64,000 nucleotides of DNA, taken from NCBI GenBank assembly GCA_001603955.1, contig LVAA01000021.1:1-64000 (forward strand), written 5' to 3'. Shown here one piece after another: positions 34,184-42,862 of this stretch; within the stretch, counting starts at the first letter, position 1, and the number at the start of each line of letters is the position of its first letter. The stretch is from Syntrophobacterales bacterium Delta_02 (GTDB lineage Bacteria > Desulfobacterota > Syntrophorhabdia > Syntrophorhabdales > Syntrophorhabdaceae). The position numbers and the translations under genes are program-made. The notes beneath the pieces were generated by a model. It worked only from the letters and a program-made list of their open reading frames with translations, had not been told where the DNA came from and searched no databases.

Positions 34184-35242
34184 TCACGTTATCGTGAGCA
34201 TCCTTTCCAGGGCGATCCTGGCGTACCGGGCGTTCTCGGGGTCGACGGCCACCTCCGGCTGGGGCCGTCCTTCCACGAGGTTCTCGAGGACGGTGAGGAG
34301 TTTGAGAAGCGTCACATTGGACATATCCCGGCATTCACATTCCCTGAGGGGTACGATAAGCTTGTCGGGGTTGTCGGCTTTGAGGCAGTTCACAAAGTTC
34401 ACCTCTGTCCCGATGGCCCATTTCGTGCCCGGGCCTGCGGCCTCAACGGTCTTCTTTATGTAGCTTGTAGAACCCACGTGATCGGAAAGCCTGACAACGT
34501 CAGGAGTACATTCGGGATGGACGATGACACTGATATCACCATAGGTCTTTCTGGCCTCTTCTACGTCGGAGGGTCTGAAAGCAACGTGCACGTAACAGAA
34601 ACCACGCCAGAGTATCGCCTTTTTCCCGGCAATGCCCGGGAAGTCCATGTCGGAGACATCCTTAACAGGGTCCCAGAGGAATATCTCCTCATCGAGGATG
34701 CCCATGGCATGGGCGGTATTACGGCCCAGGTTCTCGTCGGGAAAGAAAAAGGGGACGGCACCCTGCGAGAGGACGTATTCCATGGCCTTCCTGGCGTTCG
34801 CGGAGGTACAGACGAATCCCCCGTTCTTTCCGCAGAAGGCCTTGAGGTCGGCCCGCGAGTTGACATATACGACCGGCATGAAGCGCCTTCCCGTGCCCGT
34901 GAGCCTGGCCCATGCCTTTTCGACGTCGTCGATCACCGCCATCTCGGCCAGCGGGCATTTCGCGGAGGATTCAGGATGAAAGACCTTCTGCCGGGGCTCA
35001 CAGAGAATGCGGGCCATCTCGGCCATGAAGGAAACGGCGCAGAAGACTATGTAGCGCGCCCTGGCCTTGTCCGACGCTATCTGAGCGAGTTGGAGGGAAT
35101 CCCCCACGAAATCGGCGGAGCGCACAATGTCGATGTTCTGATAGTAATGGGCGAAGATGGTGAGGTCCTTGCCCAGTTTTTCCCTTGCAGCGGCTATGCG
35201 TTGCCTTATCACTTCCGTGGAAAGGGTTTCCCGTGTGCTCAC
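34184..35242 (-). CDS. nadA: Quinolinate synthase NadA
   Basis: A 352-residue 4Fe-4S enzyme condensing iminoaspartate with dihydroxyacetone phosphate. Cluster cysteines are in IVFCAVSFMAE, VHPECTPDV and ECECRDM. IFAHYYQ and VVYVNSRADLKAFC match the family. It overlaps nadC by 4 bases, giving the order nadC-nadA-nadB. Confidence 0.95.
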   Translation of the reverse strand: MSTRETLSTEVIRQRIAAAREKLGKDLTIFAHYYQNIDIVRSADFVGDSLQLAQIASDKARARYIVFCAVSFMAEMARILCEPRQKVFHPESSAKCPLAEMAVIDDVEKAWARLTGTGRRFMPVVYVNSRADLKAFCGKNGGFVCTSANARKAMEYVLSQGAVPFFFPDENLGRNTAHAMGILDEEIFLWDPVKDVSDMDFPGIAGKKAILWRGFCYVHVAFRPSDVEEARKTYGDISVIVHPECTPDVVRLSDHVGSTSYIKKTVEAAGPGTKWAIGTEVNFVNCLKADNPDKLIVPLRECECRDMSNVTLLKLLTVLENLVEGRPQPEVAVDPENARYARIALERMLTIT

Positions 35243-36057
35243 GTGCTCACTCCTTCGTGCAACAGGCTAATATCGAGGGCTTTTGCCGAGTGGGTGAGGG
35301 CGCCCACGGATATGAGATCAACACCCGTCGCTGCCACCTCACGGACGCGTTCCACCGTCATGTTCCCCGAGGCCTCCAGCGGTACCCGTCCGGCAACGAA
35401 GGCAACAGCCTCGCGCATCGACGCCGTGTCCCAGTTATCGAGCATGATGTACTCGACGTTTGCCTCGACCGCATCCTTCAGTTCCTCCATCGTGCGCACC
35501 TCGACCTCGACGGGGACATCCGACCGCGCTCGTACCAGTTCGACGGCCCGGGGTATGGAGCCGGCGACGGCTACGTGGTTCTCCTTGATGAGGGCCATCT
35601 CCGTGAGATTGCGGCGATGATTCATGCCTCCGCCCATGGTGACGGCGTACTTCTCCATGTCCCGCATCCCCGGCGTTGTCTTGCGGGTGTCCAGTATCCG
35701 GGCCTTCGTGCCCGATGCGGCATCGACGAAGGCCTTCGTCAGCGTGGCGATCCCCGAGAGCCTCTGGAGGATGTTGAGGGCCACACGTTCGGCGGTCAAT
35801 ATGGCCCGTGTGACTCCATCGACCGTCGCGATGATGTCGCCGGGGCCGAGGGCATCGCCATCCTTTCTGTGCTCCCTGTAGGTGATGTCCCTGTCGAGGA
35901 CCGTGAATACCTCTTTCGCGAAGCTCTGCCCCGCGAGCACCCCTGACGCCTTTGCGACGATCTTCGCGCGGGAGCGATGGCCCGCGGGAACGATGGCATT
36001 GGTCGTCACGTCGTCCGTTCCGATATCTTCCCTGAGAAAATCCTCGATCGCCGTCAT
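35239..36057 (-). CDS. nadC: Nicotinate-nucleotide pyrophosphorylase NadC
   Basis: A 272-residue quinolinate phosphoribosyltransferase. Diagnostic pieces are EDIGTDDVTTNAIVP at the start, LNILQRLSGIATLT, ARILDTRKTTPGMR, GGGMNHRRNLTEM and VEVEVRTMEE. It is the first gene of the nad operon. A textbook promoter ends 8 bases before the ATG and no ribosome-binding site is present, so translation may be leaderless. Confidence 0.95.
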   Translation of the reverse strand: MTAIEDFLREDIGTDDVTTNAIVPAGHRSRAKIVAKASGVLAGQSFAKEVFTVLDRDITYREHRKDGDALGPGDIIATVDGVTRAILTAERVALNILQRLSGIATLTKAFVDAASGTKARILDTRKTTPGMRDMEKYAVTMGGGMNHRRNLTEMALIKENHVAVAGSIPRAVELVRARSDVPVEVEVRTMEELKDAVEANVEYIMLDNWDTASMREAVAFVAGRVPLEASGNMTVERVREVAATGVDLISVGALTHSAKALDISLLHEGVST

Positions 36058-36065
36058 GGTGAAAT

Positions 36066-36094
36066 ATTATAAAGTGACCACCGGGGCGAGTCAA
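36066..36094 (-). promoter_or_regulatory. nadC promoter, very close to the start codon
   Basis: On the minus strand TTGACT (36089-36094), a 17-base spacer and TATAAT (36066-36071) are followed by only 8 bases before the nadC ATG at 36057. The expected transcript begins at or within a base or two of the ATG. Tandem GAAGACTGTGT repeats lie just upstream (36097-36125). Confidence 0.8.
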
Positions 36095-36145
36095 TGGAAG
36101 ACTGTGTGAAGACTGTGTGAAGACTGCCGAATACACGCATTCTAC

Positions 36146-36174
36146 TTGACTTTGAGGAAAAATTTTCTTATGTT
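36146..36174 (+). promoter_or_regulatory. Promoter for tRNA-Lys and tRNA-Glu
   Basis: TTGACT (36146-36151), a 17-base spacer and TATGTT (36169-36174) lie 12 bases before tRNA-Lys. Confidence 0.65.
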
Positions 36175-36186
36175 AATGGACGTTTT

Positions 36187-36260
36187 GGGCCGTTAACTCA
36201 GCTTGGTAGAGTATCTGCCTTTTAAGCAGAGAGTCGAAGGTTCAAGTCCTTCACGGCCCA
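36187..36260 (+). tRNA. tRNA-Lys (TTT)
   Basis: A 74-nt tRNA with acceptor GGGCCGT/ACGGCCC, anticodon loop CTTTTAA between TCTGC and GCAGA (anticodon TTT), and T-loop GTTCAAG. CCA is not encoded. Confidence 0.95.
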
Positions 36261-36272
36261 TATGATCCCAAG

Positions 36273-36347
36273 GTCCCCATCGTCTAGCCTGGTCCAGGAC
36301 ACCGGCCTTTCAAGCCGGCAACGGGGGTTCGAATCCCCCTGGGGACG
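36273..36347 (+). tRNA. tRNA-Glu (TTC)
   Basis: A 75-nt tRNA with acceptor GTCCCCA/TGGGGAC and discriminator G. The anticodon loop CTTTCAA between CCGGC and GCCGG gives TTC, and the T-loop is GTTCGAA. It lies 12 bases after tRNA-Lys and shares its transcript. CCA is not encoded. Confidence 0.95.
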
Positions 36348-36633
36348 CTTTTCCGCGTAGACCCTCCCAATCGTCATTGACGTCCTTCAACGATCTCACC
36401 GTTGTCCTCCGCCGCCTCGATACCGCCGCATGGTGCTGTACGGCAGATCTTTTTAAATTCTCAGTGTATTGTGCGATAAATGTACATGGTACGCATGTTC
36501 CCCGGACCGCGTATCGTCTTTCTGCCGCGAATGCCCCGGGGCCGGGCCGTGAGGAGAGCCGACAGGCCTGTGCAGCCGAGCATCTTTGTGTTGTTGGTGT
36601 ATAAGAAGAGAATGGCAGCAAGGGTAGAGCAGA

Positions 36634-39600
36634 ATGGACTATACATCAAGACCACCTCAGGAAATGGCTGATGAGATATCGGCCCTCAGGAAAAGAGTGG
36701 AAGAGCTGGAAGGGTCCGAGCGCGACCGAAAGGACGTGGAGGACGCGCTCCGGCAAAGCGAGTCGAGATACAAGAGGCTTGTCGGGAACTTGCCCGGGGT
36801 GGTGTATCAGTTCATGATGCACCCCGACGGGTCCTTCTCCTTTCCCTATGTCAATGAGAGCCTGCACGGCATCACCGGTCTGTCCGCGGGGGACGTGATG
36901 CGCGATGCCTCTCTCGTCATCGGCATGATACACCCCGGAGATATGGACCGGTTTCAGGAGGAGGTGCTCGAATCGGCGCGGTCCCTTACACCTTACCACG
37001 GCACCTTCAGGCTTTTCAAAGGCACGGGACATATCTGGATAGAGGCCCGTTCCACACCGCAGCGCATGGCTGACGGGAGCGTCCTCTGGGACGGTTTCTT
37101 CTTCGATGTCACAGAACGCAAGCAGGAGCAGGAATCACTTCTCAAGACGCAGTTCGCCATGGACCGGGCCCCGGACAGCATCCTGTGGGTGAACGACGAG
37201 GGCCGCATGGTCTACGCCAATGAGCGCGCCTGCCGATGGACGGGATTCGCACGGGAAGAACTCCTGGGGATGCCGATTTTTGAGCTCGACCCCGACTCTC
37301 TTCCCGAGAACTGGGAGCGCCACAAGGAGGACATGAAGCGCCTGGGGCGCCTGTCATTCGAGGGCCGTCATGTCAGAAAGGACGGCAGCACCTTTCCCGT
37401 CGAGGTCAGCGCGAACTATTTCGAGGTCGATGGGCGCTTCATGTCATGCGCCTTCGACCGGGATATTTCAGTTCGCAAGGAGGAGGAAAGGGCACGGATG
37501 GAATCCGAGGCCAAGTTCCGGGACATGGCCGAAAAATCCGTGGCCGGCGTCTACCTCATACAGGACGGCATCCTCAGGTATATCAACTCCAGGATATCGG
37601 AGATGCTGGGATATCCCATCGATGAGATGATCGACAGGATGCGGCTCAAAGACACGATCCACCCCGAAGACTGGCCGGTCGTCGAGGCGAACATGAACGG
37701 GAGACTTGCCGGGGAACCACTGCCCGAGAACTACGAGTTCAGGCTGGTGACAAAACGGGGAGAGACAAGGACGGTCGAAGTCTACAGCTCCCGGACCGTC
37801 TATCAGGGAAGACCCGCCGTCATCGGGACGTTGCTCGACATAACGGAACGCAAGGAGGCCGAGAGGAAGATCGTCGAATCCGAGAGGTCGTTAAGCGCGA
37901 TCCTTGCCGCTTCACCGATAGGGATCGGCATGGTGAGGGATAGGAAGATCGTGTGGGTCAATGAAAGGGTGTGCAGGTTCACCGGGTACGCCCATGAGGA
38001 ATTGCAGGGACGGAGCGCTTCCATCTTCTATGAAAGCCTTGAAGAATATGAGAGGGTGGGCGCGATCCTTTATCGCGAGGAACAGGCCCGAACGAAGATG
38101 GTGAGGGCGGACGGCGAGCTCCGTGACGTCCTTATCCAATTGTGTTTCATGGATCCCGACTCCTGTATCTTCACTGTCGTCGACATCACGGAGCAGCAAC
38201 GGGCCGAGGAGTCCCTGCGATTCACCCAGTTCGCCATGGACCGCGCACGGGAACCGATCGTGTGGGTAAGGGATGAAGGCTCGATATTCTACGCCAACGA
38301 CGCCGCCTGTGAGTCCCTGGGGTATTCGCGGGAAGAACTCCTGGCAATGACCGTTTTCGATGCCGTCCCCACCTATCCCCGGGAGGCATGGGCGCCCGCA
38401 TGGGCGGAACTCAGGCATAACGGTTCATTGCTCGTTGAAGCCTATCCGAGGAGAAAGGATGGGAGCGTCTTTTCCCTTGAGATCAGCACAAGCTTCCTCA
38501 GCTACGGGAACATGGAGTATGCCTGCTCTTTCATGCGGGACGTCACGGAGCGCAAGCAGATGGAGGACACGCTGCGCATGAGCGAGGAGCGGCTCCATGC
38601 CCTCTTCGAGTCGGCCGGCGACGCCATAATCATAGCGAAGGACGTGATGATCGACTGCAACGAGAAGACGCTTGCCATGTTCGGCTGCACGCGGGATGAG
38701 ATCGTGGGAAAGACCCTTGCTGAGTTCTCTCCCCCTTTCCAGGCGGACGGCAGGAATTCCACGGAAGAGGCTTCGGCGAAGATAGAGGCATGTCTTGAGG
38801 GAGCGCCTCAATTCTTCGAATGGAAGTATCTTCGCACCGATGGGACCCCGTTCGATGCCGAGGTCAGCCTGACGAGGATCGACATTCGCGGCGAGGCATA
38901 CCTTCAGGCGATCGTTCGTGACGTGACAAAGAGAAAGCACACGGAAGAGGAATTGAGGCGGCTGAGCGTCGCCATCGAACAGGCGGCGGAAGAGATAATC
39001 ATTACGGATGCCGAAGGGGTGATACAGTACGTGAATCCCGCTTTCGAGAACATTACCGGATACGCGAGACAGGAGGCCATCGGCCAGACACCGCGGCTCG
39101 TGAAGAGCGGCGTCCATGACGGGGCCTTCTACGAAAGCCTCTGGGATACCATCAGGAATGGCAATATCTGGAAGGGCCAGATCACGAACAGGCGGAAGGA
39201 CGGCGCCCTCATCCAGGAGGACGCCATCATAAGTCCCCTTATGAGCTCCTCGGACGGCATCACCGGGTATATCTCCCTGAAGAGGGACATAACGGAGGAG
39301 GTGAGGCTCCATTCGCAGCTCCGTCAGGCACAGAAGATGGAATCCGTGGGCACGCTGGCGGGCGGTATCGCTCATGATTTCAACAATATACTAACAGCTC
39401 TCATCGGTTATGCGACCATCGTGCAGATGAAGATGGAAAAGGACAGCCCGCTGTTGCCCTATATCGACCAGGTCCTTTCCGCCTCCAGGAAGGCGGCCGA
39501 CCTTACCCGGAGTCTCCTGACCTTCAGCAGACAGCAGCCCATCACTCTCACGCCGCTTGACCTGAATGACGCTATCCGAGCAACGGAGAAGCTGCTGAAG

Positions 39601-40476
39601 AGACTGCTCACGGAGGATATAGAGCTTTCCACGAGCTTCACGAGGGAAGGCACGGTGGTCATGGCCGACAGGTCCCAGATCGACCAGATACTCTTCAACA
39701 TGGCCACCAATGCGCGCGATGCCATGCCGAAGGGTGGGGTGCTCGCGATAGGGACGGACCTGGTCGACATGGACCGGAGGTTCATCAGGACCTTCGGTTT
39801 CGGCGAGCCGGGACGTTACGTGCTGATATACGTTTCCGATACCGGCGCGGGCATGGATGCGGCGACCAGGGAAAAGATATTCGAACCCTTTTTTACCACG
39901 AAGGAGCTGGGTAGGGGAACGGGGCTCGGCCTTGCCACCGTGTACGGTATCGTGAAGCAGCACAACGGGTATATCACGGTCGACAGCCAGCCGAAGCGGG
40001 GTACCACGTTCCATATCTACCTTCCGGCCGTGGACCTCGCGGCAAGCAGGCAGGAGCGGCAGGTGCCCCCGGTCCATCGGGGAGATGAACTGATCCTGAT
40101 CGCCGAGGACGACGCGGAGGTGCGCAGGTTCATGCGCGTCGCCCTGAAGCAATACGGCTACAGGATAATCGAGGCCGTCGACGGCGAAGAGGCGGTCTCG
40201 AGTTTCAGGGACCACGGCGGCATTGGGCTCGTGATCCTTGACTCGGTCATGCCGAAAAGGAATGGGCGCGAGGCGTACGAGGAGATCCGCAGGATCGACC
40301 CCCACGCAAGGGTGCTTTTCATGAGCGGTTACACGAGGGACATCGTTCTCGACAAGGGCGTGGAAGAGGGGAAGTTCGATTTCATCGCCAAACCTCTCCT
40401 CATCGAGAAACTGCTGACAAAGATCCGCGAGATCCTGGACAGGGAAGTGGCGCGTCAGCCGGCGGCTGCGGAATGA
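36634..40476 (+). CDS. Very large PAS-rich hybrid histidine kinase
   Basis: A 1280-residue soluble kinase. After a short coiled coil there are about seven PAS domains (roughly 45-170, 180-295, 300-410, 415-520, 525-640, 645-765 and 770-890), most ending in DVTERKQ-like PAC blocks. HisKA holds GGIAHDFNNIL (about residue 913), and the ATPase boxes are NMATNARDAM, DTGAGMD, FEPFFTTKE and GTGLGLATVYG. A C-terminal receiver has AEDDAE, LDSVMP and AKPL. Two PAS repeats share near-identical starts (TQFAMDRA), suggesting internal duplication. The end overlaps the converging IclR remnant by 22 bases. Confidence 0.93.
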   Translation: MDYTSRPPQEMADEISALRKRVEELEGSERDRKDVEDALRQSESRYKRLVGNLPGVVYQFMMHPDGSFSFPYVNESLHGITGLSAGDVMRDASLVIGMIHPGDMDRFQEEVLESARSLTPYHGTFRLFKGTGHIWIEARSTPQRMADGSVLWDGFFFDVTERKQEQESLLKTQFAMDRAPDSILWVNDEGRMVYANERACRWTGFAREELLGMPIFELDPDSLPENWERHKEDMKRLGRLSFEGRHVRKDGSTFPVEVSANYFEVDGRFMSCAFDRDISVRKEEERARMESEAKFRDMAEKSVAGVYLIQDGILRYINSRISEMLGYPIDEMIDRMRLKDTIHPEDWPVVEANMNGRLAGEPLPENYEFRLVTKRGETRTVEVYSSRTVYQGRPAVIGTLLDITERKEAERKIVESERSLSAILAASPIGIGMVRDRKIVWVNERVCRFTGYAHEELQGRSASIFYESLEEYERVGAILYREEQARTKMVRADGELRDVLIQLCFMDPDSCIFTVVDITEQQRAEESLRFTQFAMDRAREPIVWVRDEGSIFYANDAACESLGYSREELLAMTVFDAVPTYPREAWAPAWAELRHNGSLLVEAYPRRKDGSVFSLEISTSFLSYGNMEYACSFMRDVTERKQMEDTLRMSEERLHALFESAGDAIIIAKDVMIDCNEKTLAMFGCTRDEIVGKTLAEFSPPFQADGRNSTEEASAKIEACLEGAPQFFEWKYLRTDGTPFDAEVSLTRIDIRGEAYLQAIVRDVTKRKHTEEELRRLSVAIEQAAEEIIITDAEGVIQYVNPAFENITGYARQEAIGQTPRLVKSGVHDGAFYESLWDTIRNGNIWKGQITNRRKDGALIQEDAIISPLMSSSDGITGYISLKRDITEEVRLHSQLRQAQKMESVGTLAGGIAHDFNNILTALIGYATIVQMKMEKDSPLLPYIDQVLSASRKAADLTRSLLTFSRQQPITLTPLDLNDAIRATEKLLKRLLTEDIELSTSFTREGTVVMADRSQIDQILFNMATNARDAMPKGGVLAIGTDLVDMDRRFIRTFGFGEPGRYVLIYVSDTGAGMDAATREKIFEPFFTTKELGRGTGLGLATVYGIVKQHNGYITVDSQPKRGTTFHIYLPAVDLAASRQERQVPPVHRGDELILIAEDDAEVRRFMRVALKQYGYRIIEAVDGEEAVSSFRDHGGIGLVILDSVMPKRNGREAYEEIRRIDPHARVLFMSGYTRDIVLDKGVEEGKFDFIAKPLLIEKLLTKIREILDREVARQPAAAE

Positions 40477-40829
40477 TACCCGGCACCCCCGTAGCCCATT
40501 TCCCGGGAGATGGCCCGGGCGGTCTTCAGGACCTCGGCAAGAAGGGTTTCCCTGCCTGTTGCGTCCACCGAGGAGGAAATGAAGCCCACACCGACAGCCG
40601 CCACGACGGATCCCGTGAAGTTGTATATGGGAGCCGCGATGCCCGAGATACCTTCGATGGCCTCCCCGTCTTCGATGATGTAGCCCTGTTTGCGTATCCT
40701 TGCCAGCTTTTCCCTGAACTCGTAGGGGTCGGTGGTCGTTTTCTGCGTGTAAGCCGCCGGGGGGAGTTCATGAAGGAGCTCCCCGCGACCCTCGCCACGA
40801 ACAAGGCGAATAAACCGTAACTGGTGCAA
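40455..40829 (-). pseudogene. IclR-family regulator, C-terminal remnant
   Basis: About 105 codons match the effector-binding C-terminal half of IclR regulators: LPPAAYTQKTTTDP, FREKLARIRKQGYIIEDGE, then IAAPIYNFTGSVVAAVGVGF. The entire N-terminal helix-turn-helix half is missing; the frame opens at a TTG with no ribosome-binding site, and the crotonase-fold gene begins on the other strand at 40847. The fragment is therefore read as a decayed regulator cut off at an island boundary. A functional stand-alone domain is less likely. Confidence 0.75.
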
Positions 40830-40846
40830 ATCCTAAAGGAGGCTCG

Positions 40847-41632
40847 ATGATGTACGAGACGCTTCATTTCGATCTCGACGGACAGATCGGCACGTTGACG
40901 CTCGATGTTCCCGGCAAGCTGAACGCCCACACAATACAGATGAGGGCGGAACTCCTCCATTTCTGGAGGGAGAGACAGAACAACGAGGAAGAATGCCGGG
41001 TAATCATAATGACGGGCAAGGGCAGGGCCTTCTGTGCCGGCGGAGACATTAAGGAAATAGACGATCCGGGCACGCCCGTCTACAAGCAGACCCCGGAGCA
41101 ACGCTACATGGACCAGGACAAGATCTCCGAGGTCATCCTCCTCATGAGACGTGCGCCCCAGCCCATAATCGGTGCCGTTCATGGATGGGCGGCGGGAGGA
41201 GGGTTCAGTCTCGCCCTGGCCTGCGACCTGCGCGTGGCCGATCCGACGACGAAGTTCATAGCCTCCTACATCAACATCGGCCTGACGGGGACGGACATGG
41301 GCGGCAGTTTCCATTTCCCCCGGCAGGTCCCGCTGGCCATCGCTAACGAGTATCTTCTCACCGGGGAAACGATGGACGCCGAGACAGCCTACAGGTGGGG
41401 CCTTGTCAATTACCTCGTGCCCGAGGACCAACTCATGGCAAAGGCGCGTGAGCTCGCGGAGAAGATGATCCGGAAATCCGTTCTGGGTCTAAGGATGACG
41501 AAGGAGGTCATCGGGCAGAACATAGGGGCGGCCAGCCTGGAGACGGCCATTTATCTCGAGAATCGCAACCAGGTGCTGTGCCTCGGGTCGCAGCAGATTG
41601 TGAACCCCTTCGAGAAGAAAGGGAAGGAATAG
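40847..41632 (+). CDS. Crotonase-fold (enoyl-CoA hydratase/isomerase family) protein, copy 1
   Basis: A 261-residue crotonase-superfamily enzyme acting on a CoA thioester. The oxyanion-hole segments are AFCAGGDIKEID (residues 61-72) and AAGGGFSLALACD (115-127). The two catalytic glutamates of enoyl-CoA hydratase are absent: Ser121 and Tyr141 (ASYINIG) take their places, with GTDMGGSFHFPR following. Isomerase, hydrolase or another reaction is therefore as likely as hydration. ATG 40847 follows AAAGGAGG. It is closely related to the gene at 49743 and to the broken copy at 41700. Confidence 0.85.
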   Translation: MMYETLHFDLDGQIGTLTLDVPGKLNAHTIQMRAELLHFWRERQNNEEECRVIIMTGKGRAFCAGGDIKEIDDPGTPVYKQTPEQRYMDQDKISEVILLMRRAPQPIIGAVHGWAAGGGFSLALACDLRVADPTTKFIASYINIGLTGTDMGGSFHFPRQVPLAIANEYLLTGETMDAETAYRWGLVNYLVPEDQLMAKARELAEKMIRKSVLGLRMTKEVIGQNIGAASLETAIYLENRNQVLCLGSQQIVNPFEKKGKE

Positions 41633-41699
41633 GCCGTTGCAAACGCGCTTCGGCCGGGCGCCGGGGATGGTGGAGAGAGAAGATGCGGTCTTCCTCAAT

Positions 41700-41888
41700 G
41701 GTATGCATGTTCGCGAGATAGCGGCAAAGATGGTCGCGAAGTGCGTCCTGAATCTCAGGATGACGAAGGAGACAATAAACAGGGACGTGTCGGCCAGCCT
41801 GTACCAGGCAATCCAGCTGGGGAGGTGCAACCAGGTCCTCTGTCTCAGTTCCCGGTCGATCGTCAACCCCCTTAAAACAAGACTGTAG
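41700..41888 (+). pseudogene. Crotonase-fold protein, broken third copy (C-terminal remnant)
   Basis: Immediately after copy 1, a frame ending at 41888 reads EIAAKMVAKCVLNLRMTK..., ...CNQVLCLSSRSIVNPLK, matching the last 55 residues of copy 1 (EKMIRKSVLGLRMTK, NQVLCLGSQQIVNPFEK). The first 200 residues are missing. A frame extension back to 41637 is not homologous and has no ribosome-binding site. It is the relic of a tandem duplication. Confidence 0.8.
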
Positions 41889-41989
41889 ACGCGTCAGGGC
41901 ATTGCGGCCCTCTCATGAGGAGGGGCTGGAGTGTCATTGAATGTGCTAGAGGTGCATTCTGTGGATCCCGAGGCACCACGTTCACAAAA

Positions 41990-42028
41990 CTGAATAACAT
42001 TCAGAAAAAAACTGAAGAGGATTCAGTT
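41990..42028. promoter_or_regulatory. Tandem palindromic operators, CTGAAT half-sites
   Basis: Two perfect inverted repeats lie in tandem: CTGAAT-AAC-ATTCAG (41990-42004) and AACTGAA-GAGGA-TTCAGTT (42010-42028). Both share the TGAA half-site, with centres about 22 bases apart, i.e. two helical turns. They are upstream of the TetR-family gene and of an extended -10 element. TGAAT/ATTCA half-sites resemble those bound by FadR-type TetR regulators, so autoregulation is likely. Confidence 0.7.
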
Positions 42029-42055
42029 GGTGAAAACCGCATATTCCGTGGAGAG

Positions 42056-42160
42056 TGATATAATATTAACCCGCGATATTGAATAGTTATGCACGGACCA
42101 ATAATTACGCCCAGATTCTGTGATTATTGTCTTGACCTCTGGCACGGAATGAGATAAACA
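42056..42160 (+). promoter_or_regulatory. Two candidate promoters of the TetR-family gene
   Basis: Promoter A is an extended -10, TGATATAAT (42056-42064), just downstream of the palindromes. Promoter B is TTGACC (42132-42137), 17 bases, TAAACA (42155-42160). B would start transcription about 9 bases before ATG 42176, which has no ribosome-binding site. Confidence 0.5.
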
Positions 42161-42175
42161 ATATTCATCTAATTT

Positions 42176-42862
42176 ATGAGCGCAACTCATTATAGAAAAA
42201 AGGACGCGACCAGGGAGCAGATAGTCAAGGCCGCCATAGAGGTGTTCGGCGGGAAGAGCTACCTTGAGGCCAGCATCTCCGAGATCGCCCAGAGGGCGGA
42301 AGTGGCGGAAGGGACGATCTACCAGCATTTCAAGAACAAGGAAGACCTCCTCTTCTTCATACCGAACGAGAGGACGAACGCCTTCTGTGAGGGCCTGGAG
42401 CTCCACCTGCAGGGGATCCAGGACGCCCGGAACAAGCTGGCCAAGTTCGCGTGGTACTACCTCTATTTCTTCAAGGCGAACCCCGAGTACGCGCGTATAG
42501 CCATGCTTGAACTGAGGGTCAACAAGAATTTCCAGAAAACGAACGGGTACCGCCTCTTCAGGGGCTGGTTGAAGACACTTCGCGACATTATCGAGCAGGG
42601 GCAGCAGGAAGGGTCCGTGAGGAACGACATGGACCCGGTCATCATCCAGGAGCTGCTCCTCGGTACTCTTGAGCATTACGTTACACGCTGGCTTCTCAAG
42701 GATGAAAGCTGGGACCTTCTGGAGTTCCGCGAGCAGACGATCGAGCTGCTCATGAACGGGATCAAGCCGGTGAGTTGCGAGGAAGCCAAAACGGCGGCTG
42801 CCACGAACGGAGCGGCGGCGGAGAACCGGCGATCAAAAACGGAGCCGCTCAAGAACAAGTAG
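42176..42862 (+). CDS. TetR/AcrR-family transcriptional regulator
   Basis: A 228-residue regulator. The N-terminal helix-turn-helix is TREQIVKAAIEVFGG...ASISEIAQRAEVAEGTIYQHFKNKEDLL, here given by its parts: residues 12-25, then ISEIAQRAEVAEGTIYQHF (about 35-53). The ligand domain spans residues 60-195 and resembles FadR/RutR-like sensors of acyl-CoA. A polar, alanine-rich tail of 35 residues follows. With tandem palindromes upstream, and catabolic genes on both sides, it is the probable repressor of the island. Both neighbours are co-directional. Confidence 0.88.
   Translation: MSATHYRKKDATREQIVKAAIEVFGGKSYLEASISEIAQRAEVAEGTIYQHFKNKEDLLFFIPNERTNAFCEGLELHLQGIQDARNKLAKFAWYYLYFFKANPEYARIAMLELRVNKNFQKTNGYRLFRGWLKTLRDIIEQGQQEGSVRNDMDPVIIQELLLGTLEHYVTRWLLKDESWDLLEFREQTIELLMNGIKPVSCEEAKTAAATNGAAAENRRSKTEPLKNK

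Noticed and set aside
41637-41888. An intact small gene after the crotonase copy 1
   Set aside because: Only the last 55 codons are homologous to the crotonase family, the first 20 are not, and there is no ribosome-binding site. A gene remnant explains it better.
42132-42160. Sigma-54 promoter from TGGCACGGAATGAG
   Set aside because: The GC-like -24 element has no TTGC -12 element at the required spacing. The sigma-70 reading fits better.
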